A stretch of 5,078 nucleotides of DNA from Bacillota bacterium (GTDB taxonomy: Bacteria > Bacillota > Dethiobacteria > DTU022): assembly GCA_012797095.1 (NCBI GenBank), contig JAAZPS010000281.1:1-5078 (forward strand), written 5' to 3'. How positions within the stretch are numbered: the first letter of the stretch is position 1; each line of letters opens with the position of its first letter. The notes under the pieces were generated by a model. The model was not told where the DNA came from, did no database searches, and was given only the letters and a program-made list of their open reading frames with translations. Made by a program: the position numbers and the translations under genes. Positions 1 to 5,078 of this stretch are shown piece after piece.

Positions 1-339
1 ATCGGCCTGGCCAAAGCAGCGGGGATCGCGGCGGACCGGATCATCGTTGACCCCGGAATCGGTTTCGGCAAAGATCTTGAGCAGAATCTGGCCGTGATGC
101 ACCGTCTCGCAGATTTCCGCGGACTCGGCTATCCCCTTCTGTTGGGGACCTCGCGCAAGTCAATGATCGGAAAAACCCTTGATCTTCCCCCACTGGAAAG
201 GCTTGAGGGGACCGCAGCCACCGTGGCCTACGGAATCGCCGCCGGGGCGGATCTTATCCGGGTTCACGATGTCAAAGAGATGCGCCGGGTCGTCCTGATG
301 ACCGATGCGATGGTACGCCGGCCGGAAGAGGGGCGGTGA
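1..339 (+). CDS. folP: Dihydropteroate synthase, C-terminal part (5' end outside window)
   Basis: Dihydropteroate synthase condenses 6-hydroxymethyl-dihydropterin diphosphate with p-aminobenzoate to give dihydropteroate; it is a cytosolic TIM-barrel enzyme and the sulfonamide target. Frame 1 is open from the first base, and 112 residues precede the TGA at 337-339. Three family motifs are visible: DPGIGFGK (visible residues 17-24), the LLLGTSRKSMIG strand-loop (46-57) whose lysine (K53) belongs to the substrate site, and the final barrel strand IRVHDV (86-91) whose Arg87 and His89 contact the pterin diphosphate. GTAATVAYGIAAGADL (70-85) is also typical. No truncation or frameshift is seen; the missing N-terminal part simply lies upstream of the window. 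A GTG at 94 is an internal valine codon, not a start. folB follows after 9 bases, so this is the first visible gene of a folP-folB-folK operon. Identification is firm. Confidence 0.96.
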   Translation: MGLAKAAGIAADRIIVDPGIGFGKDLEQNLAVMHRLADFRGLGYPLLLGTSRKSMIGKTLDLPPLERLEGTAATVAYGIAAGADLIRVHDVKEMRRVVLMTDAMVRRPEEGR

Positions 340-348
340 TCGGGGAAG

Positions 349-711
349 ATGAGCGCGATGATCGCGATCAGGGAGATTGTCTGTTACGGCTATCACGGGG
401 TCCTGCCAGAGGAGCAGGCTCTCGGACAGGAATTCCGGGTCAACCTCGAACTGCGGCTAGACCGCTTCGCCCCGGAGCGGGATCTTCTTTCCGAAACGGT
501 CGACTACCGTGAAGTGGTGGCGATCGTGCTCCAGATCATGGAGGGCCGACCGCGGCTCCTTCTGGAGACGCTGGCCGACGGGATCGCCTCGGCCCTGCTC
601 CGCTTGCCGGGGATCGGCTCGGTCAAGGTCTCTGTCTGCAAACCTCACCCACCCATACCGGCAGTCAAGGGAGGCGTGGCGGTGGAGCTCAGCAGGACAA
701 AGGAAGTCTAG
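349..711 (+). CDS. folB: Dihydroneopterin aldolase
   Basis: This enzyme cleaves 7,8-dihydroneopterin to 6-hydroxymethyl-7,8-dihydropterin and glycolaldehyde, supplying the substrate of FolK. At 120 residues it has the usual length of this small tunnel-fold octameric family. Visible family motifs are YGYHGVLPEEQ (residues 13-23), TVDY (50-53), LLLETLAD (70-77) and CKPHPPIP (97-104). By alignment from memory with the Staphylococcus aureus enzyme, Glu22, Tyr53, Glu73 and Lys98 match its active-site Glu22, Tyr54, Glu74 and Lys100. The start is not fully settled: GGGGA at 342-346 is only 2 bases from ATG 349 but 11 bases from an in-frame ATG at 358, which would remove MSA and still leave the first conserved strand intact. 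It lies 9 bases after folP and 2 bases before folK, so translation is probably coupled. Confidence 0.95.
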   Translation: MSAMIAIREIVCYGYHGVLPEEQALGQEFRVNLELRLDRFAPERDLLSETVDYREVVAIVLQIMEGRPRLLLETLADGIASALLRLPGIGSVKVSVCKPHPPIPAVKGGVAVELSRTKEV

Positions 712-713
712 CG

Positions 714-1229
714 GTGGCCACAGCCTTTATCAGCCTCGGCTCAAATATGGGCGACCGGGTCGCCTACCTGCAGAGGGCACTGCAGGCGCTGGAGGAAGAA
801 CCGGTTTCGCTTGGCGCTGTCTCGCCCCTCTATGAAACTGCACCCGTGGGCGGCCCTCCCCAGGCACGCTATTTCAATGCCTGCGCCTCTTTTGATACCC
901 TGCTGCCCCCGACAGCCTTGCTGCGGCGACTGCAGGCCATCGAAACCGGCCTGGGGCGAAGGCGGCTGGAGCGCTGGGGCCCCCGGACGATCGATCTGGA
1001 TCTTCTTCTCTACGAAAATGTGATCATGCATACCCCGGTGCTGGAGCTGCCCCACCCGAGGCTTGCTGAACGCGATTTTGTCCTGCAGCCGCTTTCGGTT
1101 ATCGCTCCGGCGCTCAGGATCCCCGGCATCGGGAAAAGTGTGCTCCGGCTGCTAACAGCGCGCTCCCCCGCAGCAGGGGTCAAGCTCTACCGGGCCTTCT
1201 GGTACCGCTGCGGTAAGGGATCGGGATAA
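714..1229 (+). CDS. folK: 2-amino-4-hydroxy-6-hydroxymethyldihydropteridine diphosphokinase (HPPK)
   Basis: HPPK transfers diphosphate from ATP to 6-hydroxymethyl-dihydropterin, giving the FolP substrate. The 171-residue protein is of normal length with a slightly long basic/aromatic tail. Motifs in order: FISLGSNMGDR (residues 5-15), SPLYETAPVGG (37-47), YFNAC (53-57), GLGRRRLERWGPRTIDLDLL (79-98) with the Mg-binding Asp94 and Asp96, and LPHPRLAERDFVLQPL (112-127). Asp94, Asp96, Arg91, His114 and Arg120 correspond to the E. coli Asp95, Asp97, Arg92, His115 and Arg121. The start is GTG 714, supported by AGGAAG at 701-706 inside the folB end with a 7-base spacer; the homology also begins right at this codon. 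The gene ends with TAA at 1227-1229. It is the last gene of the fol operon and converges on fhs. Confidence 0.96.
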   Translation: MATAFISLGSNMGDRVAYLQRALQALEEEPVSLGAVSPLYETAPVGGPPQARYFNACASFDTLLPPTALLRRLQAIETGLGRRRLERWGPRTIDLDLLLYENVIMHTPVLELPHPRLAERDFVLQPLSVIAPALRIPGIGKSVLRLLTARSPAAGVKLYRAFWYRCGKGSG

Positions 1230-1381
1230 ATTGCCCGGAAGACCGGCTGCGCTCCTGTTGTTCCCGCAATGTCGCCTGAGCTGTAAACCGTGACGCGACG
1301 GGCGCACCCACTACAAGGGGCTGTCCCTATGGGACAGCCCCTTGTAGTTATTCTGATCGGAATCCGGCAGCTTCAGCTGCT
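1230..1381. other. Convergent intergenic region
   Basis: This is the 152-base gap between the stop codons of folK (+) and fhs (-). Apart from the strong hairpin at 1310-1348 it holds only weak structure: a GCAGC-TTCA-GCTGC 5-bp stem at 1367-1380 just beyond the fhs stop, with no T tract. No coding sequence, promoter or RNA gene is recognisable. Confidence 0.7.
1310..1348. terminator. Perfect 18-bp hairpin between convergent folK and fhs; probable bidirectional terminator
   Basis: The arms 1310-1327 and 1331-1348 are exact reverse complements (core arm CTACAAGGGGCTGTCCC plus one flanking A:T pair), separated by a TAT loop. It sits between two genes that point at each other, 80 bases after the folK stop and 33 bases beyond the fhs stop, which is where a shared terminator is expected. 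It is not a textbook intrinsic terminator, because the + strand side continues TTATTCTG rather than a long T run, and the - strand side has no T run. Related GGGGCTGTCCC palindromes recur in some Clostridia, so a dispersed repeat is an alternative; a single copy cannot show this. Confidence 0.6.
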
Positions 1382-3145
1382 CTAGAAGAGTCCTTTAACC
1401 TTGCCGGTATCCACATCAACGTCAACCTGCATGAACGCCGGGTTGGCCGCAGTACCTGGCATCAGCGAGATCGCCCCGGCCACCGGAACGACGAAACCGG
1501 CTCCACCGTAGGTAAGGATATCCCTGATATAGAGCTTCCAGCCCTTCGGGACACCCTTGATCAGCGGGTCGTCGGAGAGGCTGAGGTGGGTCTTGACCAT
1601 ACAGGTACCGAGCTTCTGCATGGCGGGATCCTTTTCCATCCGCTTTGCCTTCTCCAGGGCCTCGGGCGAATATTCCACCCCATCGGCGCCGTAAACTTCC
1701 CTGGCAATGAGGTTGATCCGCTCGCGCAGCGGGGTCTCCAGCTCGTAGAGGAAGCGGAAATTGCTGGGCTCGTTGCAGGCATCGACAACCGCATCGGCCA
1801 GCTCAAGCGCTCCCTCGCCGCCGAACTGCCAGTGCTTCGAAAGAGCGACCCGGGCGCCCGCTTCTTCGGCAAGGCGGCGGACCAGCTTGATCTCGTTGTC
1901 GGTGTCGGTATGGAAAGCATTGATACAGACCACCGGGTTGATCCCTGCTTTTTTCACCGTGTTAACATGGTGGATCAGGTTCTCGCAGCCCGCCTCGACC
2001 CATTCCAGATTCTCCTCGGTGTAAGCAGGATCAAGCGGCTGTCCCGGCAGCGGCAGCGGGGCCCCACCGTGGCACTTGAGGGCCCGGATTGTCGCCACGA
2101 CCACCGCGCAGTGCGGGGTCAGGCCCGACTCGCGGCACTTGATATTCCAGAACTTCTCAAACCCGATATCGGCAGCAAAGCCCGACTCGGTAAGAACGTA
2201 GTCGGATAGTTTCAGCGCCACCCGGTCGGCGATGATCGAGGACTGGCCCACTGCGATATTGGCGAAGGGGCCGGCATGGACAAAGGTGGGCTGACCTTCC
2301 AGAGTCTGCATCAGGTTCGGGTTGATCGCCTCCACCATCCAGGCGGTCATCGCTCCGGCGACACCGAGATCCTCGGTGGTGATGGGATTGCCGCGCTTGT
2401 CATAAGCGACCACAATGCTGCCCATCCGCTTGCGCATATCATCCAGATCCTTGGCCATGGCCAGGATCGCCATCACTTCGGAGGAGACGGCGATGGCAAA
2501 GCCGGACTGCATCATCAGACCGTCTTTCCTGGTCCCCAGGCCGATAATGATATTGCGCAGGGCCTGGGCGCAGAAGTCGATGATCCATTTCATCTCAACA
2601 TTGCGGGGGTCGATATTCAAACGCTCCAGCTTCCTGCGCTCGAGAAAAGCATCGGTCGCGTTGAATTCATGCTGTAACCGTGAGGTTACCGCAACCATGG
2701 CCAGGTTATGAGCATTCATCACCGCATTGATATCGCCGGTCAACCCCAGGGAAAATGGAGTCAGCGGAATACACTGCGACAACCCGCCGCCGGCGGCGGA
2801 ACCTTTCACGTTCATCGTCGGCCCGCCGGAGGGCTGGCGGATGGTGGCAAATACGTTTTTGCCCCGTCTCCCCATCCCCTGGGCCAGGCCCATCGTGGTG
2901 GTCGATTTCCCTTCACCCAGAGGCGTAGGGGTGATCGCCGTAACATTGACGTACTTGCCGTCAGGGCGATCTTTTAACCGCTCCAGAACCCTCTTGTAGT
3001 CCACCTTCGCTACATAGTGGCCATGAGGTAGCAGTTCTTCTTCTTCCAGGCCCAGCTCATCGCGCAGCTGGTACACTGTTTTCATGGTAGCCTCTGCTGC
3101 TTCGGCTATTTCCCAATCGGCATACTTGGTTGGATCCAATGGCAT
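1382..3145 (-). CDS. fhs: Formate-tetrahydrofolate ligase (10-formyl-THF synthetase), eukaryote-like divergent subtype
   Basis: Fhs joins formate to tetrahydrofolate with ATP, giving 10-formyl-THF for purine and fMet synthesis; in acetogens and syntrophs it is also the formate step of the Wood-Ljungdahl pathway. The 587-residue protein is longer than the roughly 560-residue Moorella enzyme. Visible motifs are the P-loop PTPLGEGKSTTT (73-84), RQPSGGPT (103-110), KGSAAGGG (114-121), LTGDINA (135-141), LRNIIIGLG (196-204) and TLEGQPTFVHAGPFANIA (281-298); the protein ends in KVKGLF. Several positions follow the eukaryotic C1-THF synthase pattern rather than Moorella: RQPS instead of REPS, an extra segment at about 159-176, a longer loop before YTEENLE, and KTHLSLSDDP near the end. 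Val299 stands where both the Moorella and human sequences, as I recall them, have His (ANIAHG). ATG 3145 is preceded by AAGGGAGG with a good spacer. No damage is visible. Confidence 0.95.
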   Translation of the reverse strand: MPLDPTKYADWEIAEAAEATMKTVYQLRDELGLEEEELLPHGHYVAKVDYKRVLERLKDRPDGKYVNVTAITPTPLGEGKSTTTMGLAQGMGRRGKNVFATIRQPSGGPTMNVKGSAAGGGLSQCIPLTPFSLGLTGDINAVMNAHNLAMVAVTSRLQHEFNATDAFLERRKLERLNIDPRNVEMKWIIDFCAQALRNIIIGLGTRKDGLMMQSGFAIAVSSEVMAILAMAKDLDDMRKRMGSIVVAYDKRGNPITTEDLGVAGAMTAWMVEAINPNLMQTLEGQPTFVHAGPFANIAVGQSSIIADRVALKLSDYVLTESGFAADIGFEKFWNIKCRESGLTPHCAVVVATIRALKCHGGAPLPLPGQPLDPAYTEENLEWVEAGCENLIHHVNTVKKAGINPVVCINAFHTDTDNEIKLVRRLAEEAGARVALSKHWQFGGEGALELADAVVDACNEPSNFRFLYELETPLRERINLIAREVYGADGVEYSPEALEKAKRMEKDPAMQKLGTCMVKTHLSLSDDPLIKGVPKGWKLYIRDILTYGGAGFVVPVAGAISLMPGTAANPAFMQVDVDVDTGKVKGLF

Positions 3146-3274
3146 GGAAAAACCTCCCTTTTGAATTTAATTAATTTTTGCCTTAACCTCCTACTTTATC
3201 GGCATTATGAATAATCTATTCCACAAGTCCGGCTTAATTCCTGCAATAAGTTATTTCATTCACTTAATTATTTA
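3146..3274 (-). promoter_or_regulatory. AT-rich fhs leader and probable promoter region
   Basis: This 129-base gap between the peptidase stop and the fhs ATG is visibly AT-rich against GC-rich genes on both sides, as expected for a promoter-bearing leader. The best sigma-70-like pair I can find on the - strand is TTGCAG (3246-3241), a 17-base spacer and TGGAAT (3223-3218); both boxes are poor, so this is a weak candidate. The leader also carries a second Shine-Dalgarno-like AGGAGG at 3192-3187 with no ATG, GTG or TTG at a usable distance. I see no intrinsic terminator for the upstream peptidase gene; only a 5-bp TAAGT/ACTTA pairing exists near its stop. No tetrahydrofolate riboswitch pattern is apparent. 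Confidence 0.45.
3153..3160 (-). promoter_or_regulatory. Strong Shine-Dalgarno of fhs
   Basis: On the - strand AAGGGAGG (3160-3153) lies 7 bases before ATG 3145. It fixes the fhs start and rules out the internal Met21 as the main start. Confidence 0.85.
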
Positions 3275-4153
3275 TTAATCTTCCCGCTTTTCCACCGAAG
3301 GAATACCGCACAGCGGCGCTGCCGTCAAAACCGCTCTCTCCACGGCTGCGGAGATCGCTTCTGCAGCCATGGTTCCGGCCAGGCTGATATCGGCTTCGAC
3401 CTCTCCCCGCGAGAGGCTGAAGATGATATCACCGTCCCACATCGTGTGCACCGGCCAGATCGAGCGGGCCAGGCCGTTATGAGCCATCTGGGCAATCTTC
3501 CCCAGCGCCTCCCGGTTGAAGCGGCCGTTAGTCGCCACCACCCCGAGGGTGGTGTTCCCTGGAAAACCGGAGCCGCTTTGTCCCTGCATCAGCCCGGAAG
3601 TACACTCCATCCGGCCCGTCTCCGGATGGCGCGGCCCGGCGAGCAGCCGGCCCCGGCGATCGTAGATATCACCGAAAGCGTTTACCACCACCAGGGCAGC
3701 CATGATCAGCTCACCGCAGCAGCAGGAGGCGCTGCCCTGGCCTGATTTGACCGCCTGGAACGGTCCGTAAAATTTCCCCACTGTCGCCCCTGTTCCGGCG
3801 CCGACCGAACCTTCCGCCACCGGTCCGGCGGAGGCCTCAAGACAGGCCTGATAGCCCATCGCAGCATCGGGGCGGACCGTGGAGCTGCCGATCATAAGAT
3901 CGAACAATATCGCCGCCGGAACGATCGGCACTGACAGCGGCCCCGTGGGGAAACCCCGGCCCCTTTCTTCCAGGTAACGGACCACCCCGCCGGCGGCGTC
4001 CAGACCGAAAGCGCTGCCTCCGGCAAGCACAACAGCCTGAACCTCCTCGACAAGGCGGGACGGCTGCAGCAGATCCGTCTCCCTGGTTCCGGGAGCCGAT
4101 CCGCGCACCTCCACCGCTGCTCTGGCACCTTCCTCGACCAGAACCACGGTCAC
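3275..4153 (-). CDS. P1 (DmpA/S58) family self-processing peptidase; N-terminus extends upstream of this start
   Basis: The protein belongs to the L-aminopeptidase/D-esterase (DmpA) family, Ntn-hydrolase-like enzymes that cut themselves into two chains and expose a catalytic Thr or Ser. Its substrate here is unknown. Family motifs, counted from GTG 4153, are VRGSAPGTRETDLL (16-29), LAGGSAFGLDAAGGV (43-57), VPIVPAAILFDL (75-86), GSVGAGTGATVGK (115-127), NAFGDI (158-163) and GNTTLGVVATN (199-209). The predicted self-cleavage is Asn200-Thr201, by analogy with Asn-Thr processing reported for a mycobacterial relative. GTG 4153 is the first canonical start, giving 292 residues, but family-conserved sequence (ITEIKGIKVG) lies in frame upstream, so the true protein is probably about 312-319 residues. 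Cysteines are unusually clustered, with CCC at 144-146 and CC in the upstream extension. The gene follows the ftsH terminator, so it is probably transcribed separately from ftsH or by readthrough. Confidence 0.88.
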   Translation of the reverse strand: MTVVLVEEGARAAVEVRGSAPGTRETDLLQPSRLVEEVQAVVLAGGSAFGLDAAGGVVRYLEERGRGFPTGPLSVPIVPAAILFDLMIGSSTVRPDAAMGYQACLEASAGPVAEGSVGAGTGATVGKFYGPFQAVKSGQGSASCCCGELIMAALVVVNAFGDIYDRRGRLLAGPRHPETGRMECTSGLMQGQSGSGFPGNTTLGVVATNGRFNREALGKIAQMAHNGLARSIWPVHTMWDGDIIFSLSRGEVEADISLAGTMAAEAISAAVERAVLTAAPLCGIPSVEKRED

Positions 4154-4234
4154 ACCCGTCGCCGCCTCCAGATCGGTACAACAGCCTACCTTGATCCCCT
4201 TGATCTCCGTAATGCCCCTACCCGGCTCAACGAT
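4154..4234 (-). other. In-frame conserved N-terminal extension of the P1 peptidase, lacking a canonical start codon
   Basis: The peptidase frame stays open for 27 codons above GTG 4153 before a TAG at 4237-4235. It encodes ITEIKGIKVGCCTDLEA (codons 8-24), matching the usual family opening of ITDVPGI-VGH-TD type. None of the 27 codons is ATG, GTG or TTG. Possible starts are ATC 4234, with a Shine-Dalgarno-like sequence 9 bases upstream, and ATT 4213, directly at the conserved Ile. An in-frame ATG exists at 4255 but the TAG six codons later blocks it, and it abuts the ftsH terminator T tract with no ribosome binding site. Confidence 0.7.
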
Positions 4235-4240
4235 CTATAA

Positions 4241-4250
4241 CCACCGCCTT
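4241..4250 (-). promoter_or_regulatory. Shine-Dalgarno-like sequence for the extended peptidase start
   Basis: AAGGCGGTGG on the - strand matches the anti-Shine-Dalgarno complement AAGGAGGTG with one mismatch. Its GGCGG core ends 9 bases before ATC 4234. It is far too distant (about 90 bases) to serve GTG 4153, which argues that translation begins near 4234-4213. Confidence 0.5.
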
Positions 4251-4256
4251 TTCATG

Positions 4257-4285
4257 AAATAAAAAAGGCTGCCCGAAGGCAGCCC
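4257..4285 (-). terminator. Rho-independent terminator of ftsH
   Basis: On the - strand GGCTGCC (4284-4278), loop TTCG (4277-4274) and GGCAGCC (4273-4267) form a perfect 7-bp GC-rich stem closed by a stable C(UUCG)G tetraloop. It is followed at once by TTTTTTATTT. It begins 7 bases after the ftsH TGA, a textbook intrinsic terminator. Confidence 0.93.
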
Positions 4286-4291
4286 TTGATC

Positions 4292-5078
4292 TCAAGCAGT
4301 CGGATTCTCCGGGGTACTTTCGACGCTGCAATCGCTCTGCTGGAAAGAGGTGCACGGTTGCACTTTCGTCTTTCCCGTGACCGTTTTTTCCCCCCGTCTC
4401 TCCGGCCTGACCGCGCTTTCCCCCCTGGCCCGGGCTTCCTTTTCTTTTTCCCGGCGGGCTGCCTCGATCTCCTCGAGACTCTTTCCCTCGACCAGGGCGG
4501 TGATCTCTCCGGCATCGAGAGTCTCCTTCTCCAGCAGCGCCCCGGCGATGGCATCAAGTTTATCCCTGTTCTCCAGCAGGATCTCCTGGGCGCGCTGGTA
4601 ACAGTGATCTATGGTCCGGCGGATCTCCAGGTCGATCGCCTTGGCAATCTCCTCGCTGTAATCCCGATCCCGGGCCAGATCTCGCCCCAGAAAAACCTGA
4701 TCCTGTTTGTGCCCCAACGTGATCGGCCCCAGGGCATCGCTCATCCCGTACTCCGTGATCATCTGACGCACGATCGCTGTTGCTCTTTCCAGATCATTTT
4801 GCGCCCCCGTGCTGATCTCGTCCAAAACCACCTGCTCTGCCACCCTTCCGGCCAGCAGGGTGGTGACGCGGTCAAGAAGCTCGGAGCGGGTCATGAAATA
4901 ACGATCCTCTTCCGGAAACATGAGCGTGTAGCCGCCGGCCCGCCCGCGGGGGATAATCGATACCTTGTGTACCGGATCGGTGTGCGGCAGCAAAAAGCCG
5001 ACCAGGGCATGGCCTGCTTCATGAAAAGAGACAATCTTCTTTTCAAATTCACTGATCACGCGGCTTCGTTTCTGGGTA
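4292..5078 (-). CDS. ftsH: ATP-dependent zinc metalloprotease FtsH, C-terminal peptidase domain (5' end outside window)
   Basis: FtsH is a membrane-anchored hexameric AAA+ protease that degrades misfolded membrane proteins and short-lived regulators in the cytoplasm. The window holds the last 261 residues, i.e. the M41 peptidase domain; the transmembrane and AAA+ parts are upstream of the fragment. The reading enters at TQKRSRVISEFEKK, the usual linker before the zinc site. The zinc motif HEAGH is at visible residues 19-23, and STGAQNDLERAT (89-100) supplies the third ligand Asp95. ITEYGMSDALGP and the helical end LLEKETLDAGEI are also typical. GTG 5059 is an internal valine, not a start. After about residue 195 the protein is a charged, low-complexity and probably disordered tail (EEIEAARREKEKEARARG and onward), ending in a Ser/Thr/Pro-rich stretch with two cysteines. 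It ends with TGA at 4294-4292 and its own terminator. Confidence 0.97.
   Translation of the reverse strand, partial: TQKRSRVISEFEKKIVSFHEAGHALVGFLLPHTDPVHKVSIIPRGRAGGYTLMFPEEDRYFMTRSELLDRVTTLLAGRVAEQVVLDEISTGAQNDLERATAIVRQMITEYGMSDALGPITLGHKQDQVFLGRDLARDRDYSEEIAKAIDLEIRRTIDHCYQRAQEILLENRDKLDAIAGALLEKETLDAGEITALVEGKSLEEIEAARREKEKEARARGESAVRPERRGEKTVTGKTKVQPCTSFQQSDCSVESTPENPTA

Noticed and set aside
1367..1380. Small GCAGC-TTCA-GCTGC hairpin as an fhs terminator
   Set aside because: Only 5 bp, no T tract, and a far stronger hairpin lies just beyond it.
1586..2209. Long + strand open frame (207 codons) antisense to fhs, with others at 2276-2677 and 2708-2999
   Set aside because: They lie fully inside a well-conserved fhs on the other strand, show no protein-family motifs, and are the usual shadow frames of a GC-rich gene.
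3250..3270. Terminator for the peptidase near its stop codon
   Set aside because: Only a 5-bp AT-rich TAAGT/ACTTA pairing with a 10-base loop; too weak to support.
3146..3274. Tetrahydrofolate riboswitch in front of fhs
   Set aside because: Such riboswitches occur upstream of folate genes in Firmicutes, but this leader is too AT-rich, lacks paired GC-rich helices and shows no resemblance to the conserved core.
3837..4181. - strand open frame starting at TTG 4181, overlapping the peptidase start
   Set aside because: It is out of frame with the peptidase and yields an Arg/Gly/Ser-rich translation without recognisable family sequence; the conserved peptidase frame runs through the same bases.
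4235..4237. TAG in the peptidase frame read as pyrrolysine
   Set aside because: The ATG before it has no ribosome binding site and sits at a terminator, and the codons between them are not family-conserved. A non-canonical start or a base error is simpler.
4252..4557. - strand 101-codon frame overlapping the ftsH end, and a + strand frame at 4350-4601
   Set aside because: Both are shadows of the ftsH coding region; the first also reads through the ftsH terminator and gives a low-complexity Arg/Pro-rich product.

Overview
The window looks like chromosome from a moderately GC-rich Firmicute of the Clostridia/Peptococcaceae/Syntrophomonas kind. The inference rests on strong AGGAGG-type ribosome binding sites, the closeness of ftsH to a folP-folB-folK cluster (a neighbourhood typical of Gram-positive genomes), and a stand-alone formate-tetrahydrofolate ligase. 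Nothing in the sequence fixes a genus. The genes are clearly GC-rich, while the leader in front of fhs (3146-3274) is strikingly AT-rich.

Layout. Positions 1-1229 on the + strand hold the end of a compact folate operon: the 3' part of folP (dihydropteroate synthase, 5' end outside the window), then folB (dihydroneopterin aldolase), then folK (HPPK), with gaps of 9 and 2 bases. Positions 1230-1381 are a convergent intergenic region with a perfect 18-bp hairpin. From 1382 to the window end everything is on the - strand. In transcription order these are the 3' part of ftsH (5078-4292), a UUCG-loop rho-independent terminator (4285-4257), a P1/DmpA-family peptidase (about 4234-3275), an AT-rich leader, and fhs (3145-1382).

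How they fit together. FolB, FolK and FolP catalyse consecutive steps from dihydroneopterin to dihydropteroate, the precursor of tetrahydrofolate. Fhs then uses tetrahydrofolate to activate formate as 10-formyl-THF. The window therefore pairs cofactor synthesis with cofactor use, on opposite strands and converging on one hairpin. FtsH is a membrane AAA+ zinc protease. The P1 peptidase is a self-cleaving Ntn-hydrolase-like enzyme of uncertain substrate.

Most notable points. (1) The peptidase's conserved N-terminus continues about 20-27 codons upstream of its first canonical start, with no ATG/GTG/TTG there and an in-frame TAG before the next ATG. (2) The same protein has unusual cysteine clusters. 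(3) Fhs belongs to a divergent subtype that resembles the synthetase domain of eukaryotic C1-THF synthase more than the classic Moorella enzyme. (4) The fhs leader carries a second, orphan Shine-Dalgarno sequence. I see no mobile element, CRISPR array, RNA gene or new multi-gene system; most of the window is core metabolism.
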